From contig NZ_FNAJ01000005.1 of assembly GCF_900101905.1 (NCBI RefSeq), forward strand, positions 263,293-327,292: 64,000 nucleotides of DNA. Direction: 5' to 3'. The notes beneath the pieces were generated by a model. It searched no databases and was not told where the DNA came from. It saw only the letters and a program-made list of their open reading frames with translations. Below, in pieces: positions 45,803-54,807 of the stretch; within the stretch, counting starts at the first letter, position 1; the number at the start of each line of letters is the position of its first letter. The position numbers and the translations under genes were made by a program. This DNA comes from Myxococcus virescens (GTDB taxonomy: Bacteria; Myxococcota; Myxococcia; Myxococcales; Myxococcaceae).

Positions 45803-46338
45803 CACTTCACCTCCAAGGACACGGAGCCCTTCATGCTGAACACCGAGCCGGAGTCCACCATGGCATCCCGCAGCGCCAGCCCCAGCGCCTTGAAGGACGC
45901 CTCCGTCGCGTGGTGGCTGTCCTTTCCGCGCAGCACCCGCAGGTGCAGCGTCACCCGGGCGTGCTCGCTGAACGAGCGCATCCAGTGCTCGTAGAGCCGG
46001 TTCTTCAACGGGCCCTGGTAATAAAAGCGCCCCCCTGCATCCAGGCAGGCCTGCACCAGCGCGTCGTCCATGGGGATGGTGCGCTCGGCGAAGCGCGCGG
46101 CCGTGGCGGGAATCACCTGCTGCACCGCCGTCCCCAGCGTGATGGCCACGTCCTCCATCACATGGTGCGTGAGGTCCCCCCGCGCATGCAGCGAGAGGTC
46201 CAGCCCTGCGTAGCGCGCGAAGGTGGCCAGCATGTGGTCGAAGAACTTCAACCCCGTGTCCACGTTCGTGACGCCCTTGCCCGGCGACAGCTCCACCCGG
46301 ACCTGCGTCTCCTTCGTCTCCCGAATGACAGTGGTCAT
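45802..46338 (-). CDS. hisB: Imidazoleglycerol-phosphate dehydratase
   Basis: 178 residues, single-domain form. Manganese-binding histidines lie in [28 protein letters not shown] and [17 protein letters not shown]. The phosphatase domain found in enterobacterial HisB is absent, consistent with hisN in the operon. ATGA overlap with hisA; a longer in-frame extension into hisA is ignored. Confidence 0.97.
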   Translation of the reverse strand: MTTVIRETKETQVRVELSPGKGVTNVDTGLKFFDHMLATFARYAGLDLSLHARGDLTHHVMEDVAITLGTAVQQVIPATAARFAERTIPMDDALVQACLDAGGRFYYQGPLKNRLYEHWMRSFSEHARVTLHLRVLRGKDSHHATEASFKALGLALRDAMVDSGSVFSMKGSVSLEVK

Positions 46339-47051
46339 CCCGCGAACTCCCGAGCGACTGCGCTCGCATCCAGCCTTCCGGTGTACAGCGCCATGCCAAT
46401 GACGGCCCCGTATGCGCCCGCCGCCGCGAGGGCCCGCAGGTCCTCCATCGTCGTCACGCCACCCGACGCGTACAGGCGGTGCCGGCTGGTGCTCGCCACC
46501 TCCCGCATCAACGGCAGGTCCACTCCCGACAGCTGCCCCTCCTTGTGGACCGCCGTCACGAGCAGGCCCCCCAGCGGCAAGGGCTCGAAGGCCGCCAGCA
46601 CCTCCCGGATGTCGCGATGGCTTCCCGCCGTCCAGCCTCGCGTCACCACCTCGCGCCCCTTCACGTCCGCGGCCACCACCACGCGGCCGGGGAAGCGGTT
46701 CGCGATGTCCGCCAGCCAGCCGGCGTCTTCGATGGCGCGAGTGCCCACCACCACGAACTCGGCGCCGCCCGACAGGACGGTCTCCACCCGGTCGGAATCG
46801 CGCACGCCGCCGCCCACGGAGAAGGTGAGCCCTCGCTCGTGGGCCGTCAGCTGGAAGATGGCGTCCGCGTTGGAGCCCTTGCCCAGCGCCGCGTCCAGGT
46901 CCACGACATGGAACGCACGGAAGCCGTGACGGCGCCACTGCGTCAATGCCTCCAGCGGGTCCTCCACCCGGACCTTCTCCGCCGCGTACGAGCCGCCCAC
47001 GAGTTGGACACACGCGCCCTCGCGCAGGTCGATGGCTGGAATCGCAATCAC
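46335..47051 (-). CDS. hisA: ProFAR isomerase
   Basis: 238 residues from a GTG overlapping the hisH stop (GTGA). A TIM barrel related to HisF; Asp pair in [17 protein letters not shown] (about 8) and [16 protein letters not shown] (about 130); phosphate loops [10 protein letters not shown] and [12 protein letters not shown]. It opens the ProFAR sugar ring. Confidence 0.96.
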   Translation of the reverse strand: MIAIPAIDLREGACVQLVGGSYAAEKVRVEDPLEALTQWRRHGFRAFHVVDLDAALGKGSNADAIFQLTAHERGLTFSVGGGVRDSDRVETVLSGGAEFVVVGTRAIEDAGWLADIANRFPGRVVVAADVKGREVVTRGWTAGSHRDIREVLAAFEPLPLGGLLVTAVHKEGQLSGVDLPLMREVASTSRHRLYASGGVTTMEDLRALAAAGAYGAVIGMALYTGRLDASAVAREFAG

Positions 47052-47641
47052 GGCGCCACCTCCCGCAGGAAGGCCTGCACGAAGCGCACGCCCGCCGTGG
47101 AGGACTTCTCCGGGTGGAACTGCACACCCACCACCCGTCCCCTGCGCACCGCCGCCGGGAAGCGGTCCGCCTCGTGCGTCGTCCACCCCGTCACCACCGA
47201 AGCATCCGCGGCGCGGCAGACGAAGCTGTGCGCGTAGTACACGGTGTCCAGCCGCGCCCCCGCCAGCGTGCGTTCGTCCTCGACCTGGTTCCAGCCAATC
47301 TCGGGTACTCGCTTCGCCGCCAGCCGCGTCACCCGGCCCGCGAAGTAGCCCAGGCCGGCGCCCTCGCCTTCGTCACTGCCGTCGAAGAGCAACTGCATGC
47401 CCAGGCAGATGCCCAGGCACGGCAGGCCCTGCTCCAGTGCCGCGCGCATGGCTTCACGCCCCGGCTCGAGCCGCGCCACCGCCGCACCGAATGCGCCCAC
47501 CCCCGGCAGCACCAGCACGTCGGTATCCAGCGCACGCAAAGGGTCCTCCTGGGCGCGCACCTCAGCGCCCGGCACCGTGGCCAGCGCCTTGGCCAGCGAG
47601 TGGAGGTTGCCCGCGCCGTAGTCGAACAAGGTGACTCTCAT
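47048..47641 (-). CDS. hisH: Imidazole glycerol phosphate synthase, glutaminase subunit
   Basis: 197 residues. Class I glutaminase triad: Cys in PCLGICLGMQLLFDGS (about 79), His and Glu in GVQFHPEKSS (about 177). FDYGAGNLHSLAKAL at the N-terminus and LPGVGAFG (oxyanion strand) are also typical. It passes ammonia to HisF. ATGA overlap with hisC. Confidence 0.97.
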   Translation of the reverse strand: MRVTLFDYGAGNLHSLAKALATVPGAEVRAQEDPLRALDTDVLVLPGVGAFGAAVARLEPGREAMRAALEQGLPCLGICLGMQLLFDGSDEGEGAGLGYFAGRVTRLAAKRVPEIGWNQVEDERTLAGARLDTVYYAHSFVCRAADASVVTGWTTHEADRFPAAVRRGRVVGVQFHPEKSSTAGVRFVQAFLREVAP

Positions 47642-48675
47642 CGCAACGCCTCCCGCAGCGCCGCCAGCGCCGTCTCCATCAAGGGCCAGGGCCCCACACC
47701 GATTCGGAGCGCGTCACCCACGCCCGTCAGCGCCTGGAACGCCCGCACATTCACGTCCCGCTCTCGCATCCGCTCCGCGACCGCCAGCGCGCCCGGAAGC
47801 GGCACCATCAGGAAGTTGGCTTCCGATGGCAGAGGCGTCAGACCCAACGACACCAACTCGCCGCGCAGCCGCTCGCGACAGGCGACGGCTTCCTCCGCAC
47901 GGGCTCGCACCCAGTGCGCGTCACCATTCAGCACCGAGACTGCCACGGCCTCCGCGACACTGGTGAGCTTGTAGGGTCCGCGAGCCTTCTCGACCTCCGC
48001 CACCAGTTCGGGTGATCCGACGCCCCACCCGACTCTCAGCCCCGCCAGCCCGAAGGCCTTGGAGAAGGTGCGCGTCACCAGGACATTCGCCCGCCGTCGC
48101 GCCAGGTCGAGGAAGTCCTTCCCCGGCGCGAAGTCCGCATAGGCCTCATCGATGATGACGATGCCGGGTGCGTCCTCGGCGACGCGCTCCACCGCCGCCC
48201 GCGACAGCGCGGTGCCTGTGGGGTTGTTGGGCGAGCACAGGTAGATGACCTTCGCCCCCGTGCCGAGCAGTGCGTCCGCATCCACGTCGAAGTCCGGCTT
48301 CAACGGTACCGGCACGCCCTCGAGTCCGTTCACCTTGGCGAACAGCGGCACCATGACGAAGGTCGGGTCCTGATAGGCCAGCGTGTCCCCGGGCTCCAAG
48401 AAGGCGCGCAGCGCCGAGTCGATGACGTCATCCGAGCCGCAGCCCGTCGTTATCTCGTCGGGCGCCGCGCCAATGGACGCAGCCAGCGCCCGGCGCAGGT
48501 CCGGGGCATACCCCCGTGGATAACGCGGTACGCGGGACACGGTGGTGGCAAGAACCCGCTCCACGGCGGGCGGAACGCCAAAGAGGTTGGTGTTGTCACT
48601 CAGGTCCACCCGGCACGGGCGATTCGAAGGCGCGTACAGTGGAATGTCCCGGTACGAAGCCCGCCTGGGAATCAT
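47638..48675 (-). CDS. hisC: Histidinol-phosphate aminotransferase
   Basis: 345 residues, fold-type I PLP enzyme. LSDNTNLFGVPP at the N-terminus; GCGSDDVIDSALRAF; IYLCSPNNPTGTALS; IIDEAYADFA; PLP-lysine in VTRTFSKAFGLAGLRVGWGVG; Arg in DALRIGVGP. It converts imidazole acetol phosphate to histidinol phosphate. ATGA overlap with hisD. Confidence 0.96.
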   Translation of the reverse strand: MIPRRASYRDIPLYAPSNRPCRVDLSDNTNLFGVPPAVERVLATTVSRVPRYPRGYAPDLRRALAASIGAAPDEITTGCGSDDVIDSALRAFLEPGDTLAYQDPTFVMVPLFAKVNGLEGVPVPLKPDFDVDADALLGTGAKVIYLCSPNNPTGTALSRAAVERVAEDAPGIVIIDEAYADFAPGKDFLDLARRRANVLVTRTFSKAFGLAGLRVGWGVGSPELVAEVEKARGPYKLTSVAEAVAVSVLNGDAHWVRARAEEAVACRERLRGELVSLGLTPLPSEANFLMVPLPGALAVAERMRERDVNVRAFQALTGVGDALRIGVGPWPLMETALAALREALR

Positions 48676-49985
48676 GGCCGCCCCCAGGCGCGCGCGGCGT
48701 CCGCGTGCGCGAAGAGACCTTCACTGTCGGCCAGCCGCCCCACGTCCTCCGCCAGAGACGCCGCCGCCGTGGGCGCGACGCGCTGGTAGGTGGTCCACCG
48801 GTAGAAGTCGAGCAGGTTGAGTCCCGAGTACGCCCGCGCCAGCCCCGCCGTGGGCAGCACGTGGTTGGAGCCGGTCATGTAGTCGCCGTAGGCCACCGAC
48901 GAGCGCTCCCCCAGAAAGACGGTGCCCGCGTTGCGCACCCGTCCCAGGTCCTCCCGCGGCGACGCGGTTGCGATGAGCAGATGCTCCGGAGCGAAGTCCG
49001 CCACGAAGGGCCAGGCCTCCTCCAGGGACGCCACCGTCAGCACCGCGCCGCGAGAGCCCAGGGCCGACGTGACGATCTCCCACCGCTTCGCGCGCTCGGC
49101 CTGCCGCTCCACCTCCGCGGCGATGGCGTCTGCCAGCGCGTCACCCAGCGCCAGCGTGACGCAAGCCGCCTCCGGATCATGCTCCGCCTGAGCCAGCATC
49201 TCCCGCGCCACCGCGGCAGGGTTCGCCGTGCCGTCGGCCACGACCAGGATTTCACTGGGGCCCGCGGGTGCTTCAATCGCCACCGCGCCCACCACCTGCA
49301 GCTTGGCCTCGGCCACATAGGCATTGCCCGGCCCCACGATGCGGTCCACGCGCGGCACGCTCTCCGTGCCATAGGCCATGGCCGCCACCGCGCCCGCGCC
49401 GCCCAGCGAGAAGACGCGGTCCGCGCCCGCCAGGGATGCCGCCGCCAGCACGTTGGGGTGTGGCAGTCCATCGGGCCCCGGCGGCGAGCACACGATGACC
49501 TCGCCCACGCCCGCCACCTTCGCGGGCACCACGCCCATCAGGACGCTGCTGGGGTACACCGCGCGGCCTCCTGGGGCATACACCCCCACGCGGCCCAGCG
49601 GATCCGGCCGCCGCCCCACGAGCACGCCCGGCTCGGTTTCGACCTCCACCAGCCGCGGCCTTTGCGGCGCGTGCGCCAGGGCGATGTTCCGAGCCGCCCG
49701 GGCCAGCGCGTCCCTGACCGCTGGCTCCAACCCGGCGAGCGCCGCGGCGCAGGCCTCTCGCGGAACCTCCAGCGCCGTCAGCTCCACGCGGTCGAACTGC
49801 CGCGCGAGTTCGAAGAGCGCCTGATCTCCTTCCGCTCGCACGCGGGCGATGAGCTCCCGCACGCGCAGCGCGACGCGGGCATCGGATCCAGTCGCGCGGT
49901 CCAGCAGACGCCGGAAGTCCTCCCGAGCAAGCGCGGACAGGGGACCGCGGTACCTCAGGGTCGACGAAGCAAGGAAGGCCGTCAC
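48672..49985 (-). CDS. hisD: Histidinol dehydrogenase
   Basis: 437 residues from a GTG overlapping the hisG stop. Zinc enzyme for the last two oxidations. Seen: GVYAPGGRAVYPSSVLMGVVPAKVAGV, DRIVGPGNAYVAEAKLQV, APAGPSEILVVADGTANP, EHDPEAACVTLA, DFAPEHLLI (Glu/His base pair) and SVAYGDYMTGSNHVLPTAGLAR. It fits the HisD family along its whole length. Confidence 0.97.
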   Translation of the reverse strand: MTAFLASSTLRYRGPLSALAREDFRRLLDRATGSDARVALRVRELIARVRAEGDQALFELARQFDRVELTALEVPREACAAALAGLEPAVRDALARAARNIALAHAPQRPRLVEVETEPGVLVGRRPDPLGRVGVYAPGGRAVYPSSVLMGVVPAKVAGVGEVIVCSPPGPDGLPHPNVLAAASLAGADRVFSLGGAGAVAAMAYGTESVPRVDRIVGPGNAYVAEAKLQVVGAVAIEAPAGPSEILVVADGTANPAAVAREMLAQAEHDPEAACVTLALGDALADAIAAEVERQAERAKRWEIVTSALGSRGAVLTVASLEEAWPFVADFAPEHLLIATASPREDLGRVRNAGTVFLGERSSVAYGDYMTGSNHVLPTAGLARAYSGLNLLDFYRWTTYQRVAPTAAASLAEDVGRLADSEGLFAHADAARAWGRP

Positions 49986-50842
49986 GCCATCAACCTTTCA
50001 ATGCGGGTGACGAGGATGCCCTCGCAGCCCAATGCCTTCAGCGCGTTGATTGTGCGGTAGATGGTCTTCGCCGGCACCACCGCGTGCACGGCCACGAAGT
50101 CACCGCCGTCCAGCACGTCCACCACGGTGGGACCATTGAGGCCCGGGAGGACTTCGCGCACCCGGATGAGCGAATCCTTCGGCACGTTGGCCATCAGGTA
50201 GCGCTTGTCGCGCGCCGCCAACACCGAGCCCAGCGCCTGCTTCAGCTCGGCGAGCTTCTGCTGGGTGTCCACCGGATTGCCCTTGCACGCCACCAGCCGC
50301 GCACTGGACTCCAGCACCGTGCCCACCTCGCGCAGGCCATTCATCTTCAGCGTGGAGCCGGTGGACGTCAGGTCCACGACGATGTCCGCGATGCCCAGGT
50401 GGGGCGCAATCTCCGCCGCGCCCGACACCGGAACCACCGCCACCCGCTGCCCGCGCCTGGCGAAGAACTCCTGCGTCAGCCGAGGGAAGCAGGACGCGAC
50501 CCGCATGCCCTCCTTCACGTCCTCCGGCGAGGCGAAGCCGCCCTCCTCCCGCGCCGCCACCACCAGGCGACACCTGCCGAACTCCAGGTCCATCAGCAGG
50601 TCCAGCTCACGTCCGGACTCACACACCAGGTCCCAACCGGTGACCCCCGCATGCGCGGCGCCGTCCGCCACGAACTCCGGGATGTCCTGGGCGCGGACGA
50701 AGATGGCCTCGAACTCTCCGCCCAATGACGCGGTGAGCGCGCGCTCGCCCCGGGCCCGCACCTCCAGCCCCGCGTCATTGAACAACTCCCGTACTTCGTC
50801 CGAGAGGCGGCCTTTGTTGGGCAGAGCAATCTTCAGCAGCAT
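49982..50842 (-). CDS. hisG: ATP phosphoribosyltransferase (long form)
   Basis: 286 residues, first and feedback-controlled step. Typical: LLKIALPNKGRLSDEVRELF, FVRAQDIPEFVADGAAHAGVTGWDLV, the PRPP loop in IVVDLTSTGSTLKMNGL, and a C-terminal ACT-like regulatory domain (about 215-286) as in long-form HisG that works without HisZ. Its start at 50842 lies 43 bases after the U-run of the attenuator hairpin. AAGG is the nearest ribosome site. Confidence 0.97.
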   Translation of the reverse strand: MLLKIALPNKGRLSDEVRELFNDAGLEVRARGERALTASLGGEFEAIFVRAQDIPEFVADGAAHAGVTGWDLVCESGRELDLLMDLEFGRCRLVVAAREEGGFASPEDVKEGMRVASCFPRLTQEFFARRGQRVAVVPVSGAAEIAPHLGIADIVVDLTSTGSTLKMNGLREVGTVLESSARLVACKGNPVDTQQKLAELKQALGSVLAARDKRYLMANVPKDSLIRVREVLPGLNGPTVVDVLDGGDFVAVHAVVPAKTIYRTINALKALGCEGILVTRIERLMA

Positions 50843-50884
50843 GAGGGACCTTCGAGACTGCGAGGAGACAACGACGCGGAAACG

Positions 50885-50915
50885 AAAAAAGGCCCGTCCT
50901 GGGGGGACGGGCCTT
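50885..50915 (-). terminator. Attenuator terminator before hisG
   Basis: On the reverse strand AAGGCCCGTCC and GGACGGGCCTT form a perfect 11-bp stem with a 5-base loop, and the run of six T lies at 50890-50885. It is in front of the first his gene, so it ends transcription before the operon rather than after it. The 5' arm can also pair with GACGGGACC inside the leader codons (50993-50985), a ready antiterminator. Confidence 0.88.
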
Positions 50916-50951
50916 CGGTCGCTGCGGCAGGTGCCGAGGTGGGTGGTGCGT

Positions 50952-51044
50952 CTAACGTCTCACCCAGGCATGCGCATGGCGAACGGTCCCGTCGGGGCCG
51001 AGCCGATGATGCGCATGGTGATGGTGAAGGGACGCGAAGAGCAT
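50952..51044 (-). CDS. hisL: his operon leader peptide (His-rich)
   Basis: 30 codons starting MLFASLHHHHAHHRLG and ending HAHAWVRR. Eight codons are His: residues 7-10, 12, 13, 23 and 25. The stop lies 36 bases before the attenuator hairpin. Such a leader makes ribosomes stall when charged His-tRNA is scarce, which prevents the terminator from forming. There is no ribosome site before the ATG. A TTGACG-N17-TACTCA promoter would place the transcription start at or beside the ATG, so the leader may be translated from a leaderless RNA. It is too short and too biased for a normal protein gene. Confidence 0.88.
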   Translation of the reverse strand: MLFASLHHHHAHHRLGPDGTVRHAHAWVRR

Positions 51045-51051
51045 CGCAGCA

Positions 51052-51080
51052 TGAGTAACGACAAAGCGCCCCGCCGTCAA
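51052..51080 (-). promoter_or_regulatory. Candidate promoter of the his operon
   Basis: On the reverse strand TTGACG (51080-51075), 17 bases, TACTCA (51057-51052). Transcription would begin about 51045-51044, at the leader-peptide ATG. The -10 box is weak; the -35 box and spacing are good. Confidence 0.5.
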
Positions 51081-51143
51081 CCGGGCCCCGGGAGCGCCCG
51101 CGCAACGCTTGCAAACACCCGCGCGGGCGAGCAGGAAGCGCCC

Positions 51144-52262
51144 ATGCAAGTCGCGGACGTCATCATCGTGGGTGGGGGCATCATGGGCTGCGGCATCGCG
51201 CTGCGGCTGCGGCAGGCCGGAGTGCGCGTCGTCGTGCTGGAGCGCTCCATTCCAGGCGCGGAGGCCTCCAGCGCGGCGGCGGGAATGCTCGCGCCCCAGA
51301 TGGAGTCCGACGGTCCGGGCGCCTTCCTGGATTTGTGCCTGCGCAGCCGCGGCCTCTATCCCGCCTTCGCTGCCGAGCTGCGCGAGCTGTCCGGCGTGGA
51401 CGTGGCCTACCGGCCCTGCGGCATCCTCAAGGTCGCCTTCAGCGAGGCCAGCCTCCACCACCTGGACGCCACGGTGGCGTGGCAGCGTGGCATGGGCCTC
51501 CGGGCCGATTTGCTCGACGGCGCCGCGGCCCGCGCCCTGGAGCCACGCCTGTCCGCGAAGGCCGTGGGCGCCGCGCACTTCCCGGACGACCACCAACTGG
51601 ACAACCGGCTCCTGGTGCGCGCCCTGACGATGGCCGCCGCCCGGCTGGGCGCGGAGTTCCGCAGCGGCTACGTGCGCGGCGTGGTGCAGGAGGGTGGCCG
51701 CGCGGTGGGCGTGGACCTGGACGGCGAGCTGCTGCGCGCCGACGCGGTGGTGCTGGCCGCGGGCTCCTGGTCCGCCCTGGTCCACGGCGCCGGCGTGGAG
51801 GCCCGGGCGGTGCGGCCCGCGCGCGGGCAGATGGTTCAATTCCAGACACGCCTGCCCCTGCTGGACCGCATCGTCACGTCCGAGAAGGGCTACCTGGTCC
51901 CGCGCGCGGACGGCCGGGTCATCGCTGGCAGCACCATGGAGCTGGTGGGCTTCGACAAGCAGGTGACCGCGGCGGGGCTGGCGCGCATCCTCGACATGGC
52001 CCTGGAGCTGTGCCCGGAGTTGGGCTCGGCGCCCGTCACGGAGACGTGGGCGGGCTTCCGGCCGTGGACCGAGGACAAGCGGCCCTACCTGGGTGAAGGC
52101 CCCGTGCCCGGGCTCTTCCTGGCCACCGGCCACTTCCGCAACGGCATCCTCCTGGCCCCCATCACCGCGAAGCTCGTCGCGCAGGCCGTGCTGGGTGAGC
52201 GGCCCGCCGTGGACCTGACCCCCTTCCGGTACGACCGCTCGCTCACCCAGCCCCATACCTGA
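51144..52262 (+). CDS. thiO: Glycine oxidase
   Basis: 372 residues from ATG 51144 (AGGAAG upstream). FAD-dependent; makes iminoglycine for the thiazole half of thiamine. Motifs: VIIVGGGIMGCGIALRLRQAG (dinucleotide fold), ASSAAAGMLAPQME (flavin contact), ALVHGAGV, VIAGSTMELVGFD, and ETWAGFRPWTEDKRPYLG and TGHFRNGILLAPITA near the end, typical of DAAO-like oxidases. It is divergent from the his operon. thiC lies 3.1 kb further on; thiS/thiG are not in the window. Confidence 0.92.
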   Translation: MQVADVIIVGGGIMGCGIALRLRQAGVRVVVLERSIPGAEASSAAAGMLAPQMESDGPGAFLDLCLRSRGLYPAFAAELRELSGVDVAYRPCGILKVAFSEASLHHLDATVAWQRGMGLRADLLDGAAARALEPRLSAKAVGAAHFPDDHQLDNRLLVRALTMAAARLGAEFRSGYVRGVVQEGGRAVGVDLDGELLRADAVVLAAGSWSALVHGAGVEARAVRPARGQMVQFQTRLPLLDRIVTSEKGYLVPRADGRVIAGSTMELVGFDKQVTAAGLARILDMALELCPELGSAPVTETWAGFRPWTEDKRPYLGEGPVPGLFLATGHFRNGILLAPITAKLVAQAVLGERPAVDLTPFRYDRSLTQPHT

Positions 52263-52292
52263 CGCAACCCGACGTCAAGGGTGGGGAGCCGT

Positions 52293-52318
52293 CCCCCTGC
52301 CTCCTCGGGCGCAGGGGG
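52293..52318 (+). terminator. Hairpin after thiO
   Basis: CCCCCTGC and GCAGGGGG flank a 10-base loop, 30 bases after the stop, followed by TGCGAG. Probable factor-aided terminator. Confidence 0.55.
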
Positions 52319-52509
52319 TGCGAGCGGGCGGGCGGTCCCGCCGCCGGATTCAGAGGGGCGGACATGACGCGGCGCCTGCCTGTCCCACCCACCGCCAGGG
52401 GTCGTCCCCTCGCCAGGCCCCTCATTCGATCAGCCGTGAACCCTGATCCGATGGTAAATTCCCGTACTCGTTGGCCAATGAATCCCGGAAACCTCTAGAA
52501 TCGCTCGCT

Positions 52510-53745
52510 GTGGAAGCCATCCCCCCTGCCCCACCCCGAATCCTCATCGTCGATGATGACGACTCCGTACGAGACGTCATCTCTGTCCTGCTACGTGAGG
52601 AAGGCTACAACTGTGTCGTCGCCAACGGGGCCGAGATGGCCCTGGACCTGGCGGGCGAGGAGGAGACGCCGCTCGTCATCAGTGACATGAAGATGCCGGG
52701 CAAGGACGGCCTCTGGCTCCTGGAGAACCTCCGCGAGCGGCTCCCCGACACCTCCGTCATCATGCTCACGGGCTACGGTGACACCGAGTCGGCCGTGGAC
52801 TGCCTGCGCCGCGGCGCGGTGGACTACCTGCTCAAGCCACCCAAGCTCACGGACCTCATCCGGGCCATCGAGCGGGCGCTGGCCAAGCGCCGCATCGAGA
52901 TGGCCCGCAAGCGCTACCAGAAGAAGCTGGAGCGCAAGGTCCGGGACAGGACGGCCGAGCTGCGCAGCGCCCTGCGCGACATCGCCAACACGTACCAGAA
53001 CACGCTGCTGGCCCTGGTGGCCGCCCTGGACGCGCGCGAGCACGAGACGAGCGACCACTCCCAGCGCGTGGTCAGCTACACGTCCGCCATCGCGCAGCGC
53101 ATGGGCATCCAGGGCAAGGAGCTGGAGGAGATCGGACGCGGCGCGCTGCTGCACGACATCGGGAAGATTGGCGTGCCGGACGCGGTGCTGCTCAAGCCGG
53201 GCAAGCTCACCCCGGACGAGTGGCTGGAGATGCGCAAGCACCCGGACATCGGCTTCCAGATGATCCAGGCCATTCCATTCCTGGACACGCCCGCCTCCAT
53301 CGTCCTTTCGCACCAGGAGCGCTGGGACGGCGCCGGCTATCCGCGCAACCTCCAGCGGCACGAAATCCACATTGGCGCGCGCATCTTCGCCGTGGCGGAC
53401 ACGCTGGACGCGATGACGAGCGACCGGCCCTACCGCAAGGGCACGACGTTCACCAACGCCATCCAGGAGATCAAACGCTGCGCCAACACGCAGTTCGATC
53501 CGGAGGTCGTGCGGGCGTTCCTCGACATTGGCGAGGAGGGGCTGATCCGCATCAAGCAGGAGATGGCGACGAAGAAACTCCAGCTCCCGCAGGCCGAGCA
53601 GGACGCCCATGACGCCGAGGCGGAGCTGGCCCGGCTCACGGATCTGGACGACGACGTGGACGCCGCAGTGCCGGGCCACTCCGCCAGCGACGAGGACGAG
53701 CCCAAGTCCGCCGTCGTTCGTTCGGCGGCTGGCAACAAGGGGTGA
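52510..53745 (+). CDS. HD-GYP response regulator
   Basis: 411 residues from GTG 52510 (a TTG at 52471 would add 13). A receiver domain (ILIVDDDDSVRDV, Asp in LVISDMKMPGKDG, Lys in YLLKPPKL) is followed by a short coiled coil (ARKRYQKKLERKVRDRTAELRSAL) and an HD-GYP domain. Motifs: SDHSQRVV, LLHDIGKIGVPD, MRKHPDIGF, LSHQERWDGAGYPRNLQ and DTLDAMTSDRPYRKG. The domain usually hydrolyses cyclic di-GMP. The metal residues are present; the second His of HHE is Gln. The C-terminal ~55 residues are acidic. The neighbouring moaA may be co-transcribed, with 56 bases between. Confidence 0.92.
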   Translation: MEAIPPAPPRILIVDDDDSVRDVISVLLREEGYNCVVANGAEMALDLAGEEETPLVISDMKMPGKDGLWLLENLRERLPDTSVIMLTGYGDTESAVDCLRRGAVDYLLKPPKLTDLIRAIERALAKRRIEMARKRYQKKLERKVRDRTAELRSALRDIANTYQNTLLALVAALDAREHETSDHSQRVVSYTSAIAQRMGIQGKELEEIGRGALLHDIGKIGVPDAVLLKPGKLTPDEWLEMRKHPDIGFQMIQAIPFLDTPASIVLSHQERWDGAGYPRNLQRHEIHIGARIFAVADTLDAMTSDRPYRKGTTFTNAIQEIKRCANTQFDPEVVRAFLDIGEEGLIRIKQEMATKKLQLPQAEQDAHDAEAELARLTDLDDDVDAAVPGHSASDEDEPKSAVVRSAAGNKG

Positions 53746-53801
53746 GCCTGGCTGGAAGAGATGACCGCACGGGGGGCGGCTGTTATGAGGACAGGTCCGC
53801 C

Positions 53802-54806
53802 GTGACGACACCTGCCCTCCAGCCCCCGCCTTCCGCGCTGGCGCCGCCCCTGCTGGACGCGCAGGGGCGGCGGATGACGTACCTGAGGCTGAGCATCACC
53901 GACCGGTGCAACTTCCGGTGCAGCTACTGCTCGCCCGCTTCGTGGGGTGGCAAGCGGGACCTGCTGGGCCCCGAGGAGCTGGAGCGAATCACCTCCGTCT
54001 TCGCCCGCATGGGGATCCGCCGCGTGCGGCTCACCGGCGGCGAGCCGTTGATCCGCCCGGACATCCTCGACATCGCCCGGCGAATCGCCGCGGTCCCCGG
54101 CATCCAGCACCTGGCCATCACCAGCAATGCCAGCCACCTGGAGCGGCTCGCCCGCCCCCTGCGCGAGGCGGGCGTCACCCAGCTCAACCTGAGCCTGGAC
54201 ACCCTCTTGGCGGAGACGTTCCGCCGCATCTCCAAGCAGGGGGACTTCGACGCGGTGCTGCGAGGCGTGGACGCGGCGGCGGGCGCCGGCTACGCGTCTC
54301 TCAAGCTCAACGTCGTCGTCATGCGGGGCGTGAACGACGAGGAAGCCTCCGCCCTCGTCGCCTATGCGCACGCGCGCGGCTTCACGCCCCGCTTCATCGA
54401 GCTGATGCCCTTCGGTCAGGGCACGCCGGTGCCCACCGCGGAGCTGGTAGAGCGGCTCCAGGCGTCAGGGCTGCCGCTGGAACCCGAGCCTGATGACACG
54501 GGCGACGCCGCCGGACCGGCGCGCTACTGGCGTGCGCCCGGAGGCCGCGTGGGCTTCATCTCCCCGCTCACCCAGAACTTCTGCGGCACCTGCAACCGCG
54601 TGCGCGTGGCGTCCAATGGCGACTTGCGCAGCTGCCTCGGCGGCCGGGCGCAGGCGCCGCTGCACCAGCTCATCCGCGGCGGCGCCAGCGACGTGGAGCT
54701 GGCCGTGGCCATCCGCCGGGCGCTGGGCGACAAGCCAGAAGGGCACCGCTTCACCGAGCCCGGCAACGGCGCCACGTTGCTGTCCATGATGGGCATTGGC
54801 GGTTGA
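53802..54806 (+). CDS. moaA: GTP 3',8-cyclase
   Basis: 334 residues from GTG 53802 (AGGACAGG upstream); a GTG at 53742 would overlap the HD-GYP stop. A radical-SAM enzyme for the first step of molybdopterin synthesis. The SAM cluster is in ITDRCNFRCSYCSPASW, TGGEPLIRPDI is the SAM loop, and the second cluster is in NFCGTCNRVRVASNGDLRSCL. The last two residues are Gly-Gly, which is needed for activity in characterised MoaA proteins. moaC, which usually accompanies it, is not adjacent. Confidence 0.94.
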   Translation: MTTPALQPPPSALAPPLLDAQGRRMTYLRLSITDRCNFRCSYCSPASWGGKRDLLGPEELERITSVFARMGIRRVRLTGGEPLIRPDILDIARRIAAVPGIQHLAITSNASHLERLARPLREAGVTQLNLSLDTLLAETFRRISKQGDFDAVLRGVDAAAGAGYASLKLNVVVMRGVNDEEASALVAYAHARGFTPRFIELMPFGQGTPVPTAELVERLQASGLPLEPEPDDTGDAAGPARYWRAPGGRVGFISPLTQNFCGTCNRVRVASNGDLRSCLGGRAQAPLHQLIRGGASDVELAVAIRRALGDKPEGHRFTEPGNGATLLSMMGIGG

Positions 54807-54807
54807 A

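Noticed and set aside
48516-50060. 514-codon open frame on the + strand across hisD/hisC
   Set aside because: Mirror of GC-rich codons in real his genes; no ribosome site, composition rich in Arg/His/Gln and no family motif.
52451-52460. ATGGTAAATT, also found on the reverse strand at 20059-20050 near two-component starts
   Set aside because: A ten-base match in two places is not enough to claim a shared box; no matching -35 element accompanies either copy.
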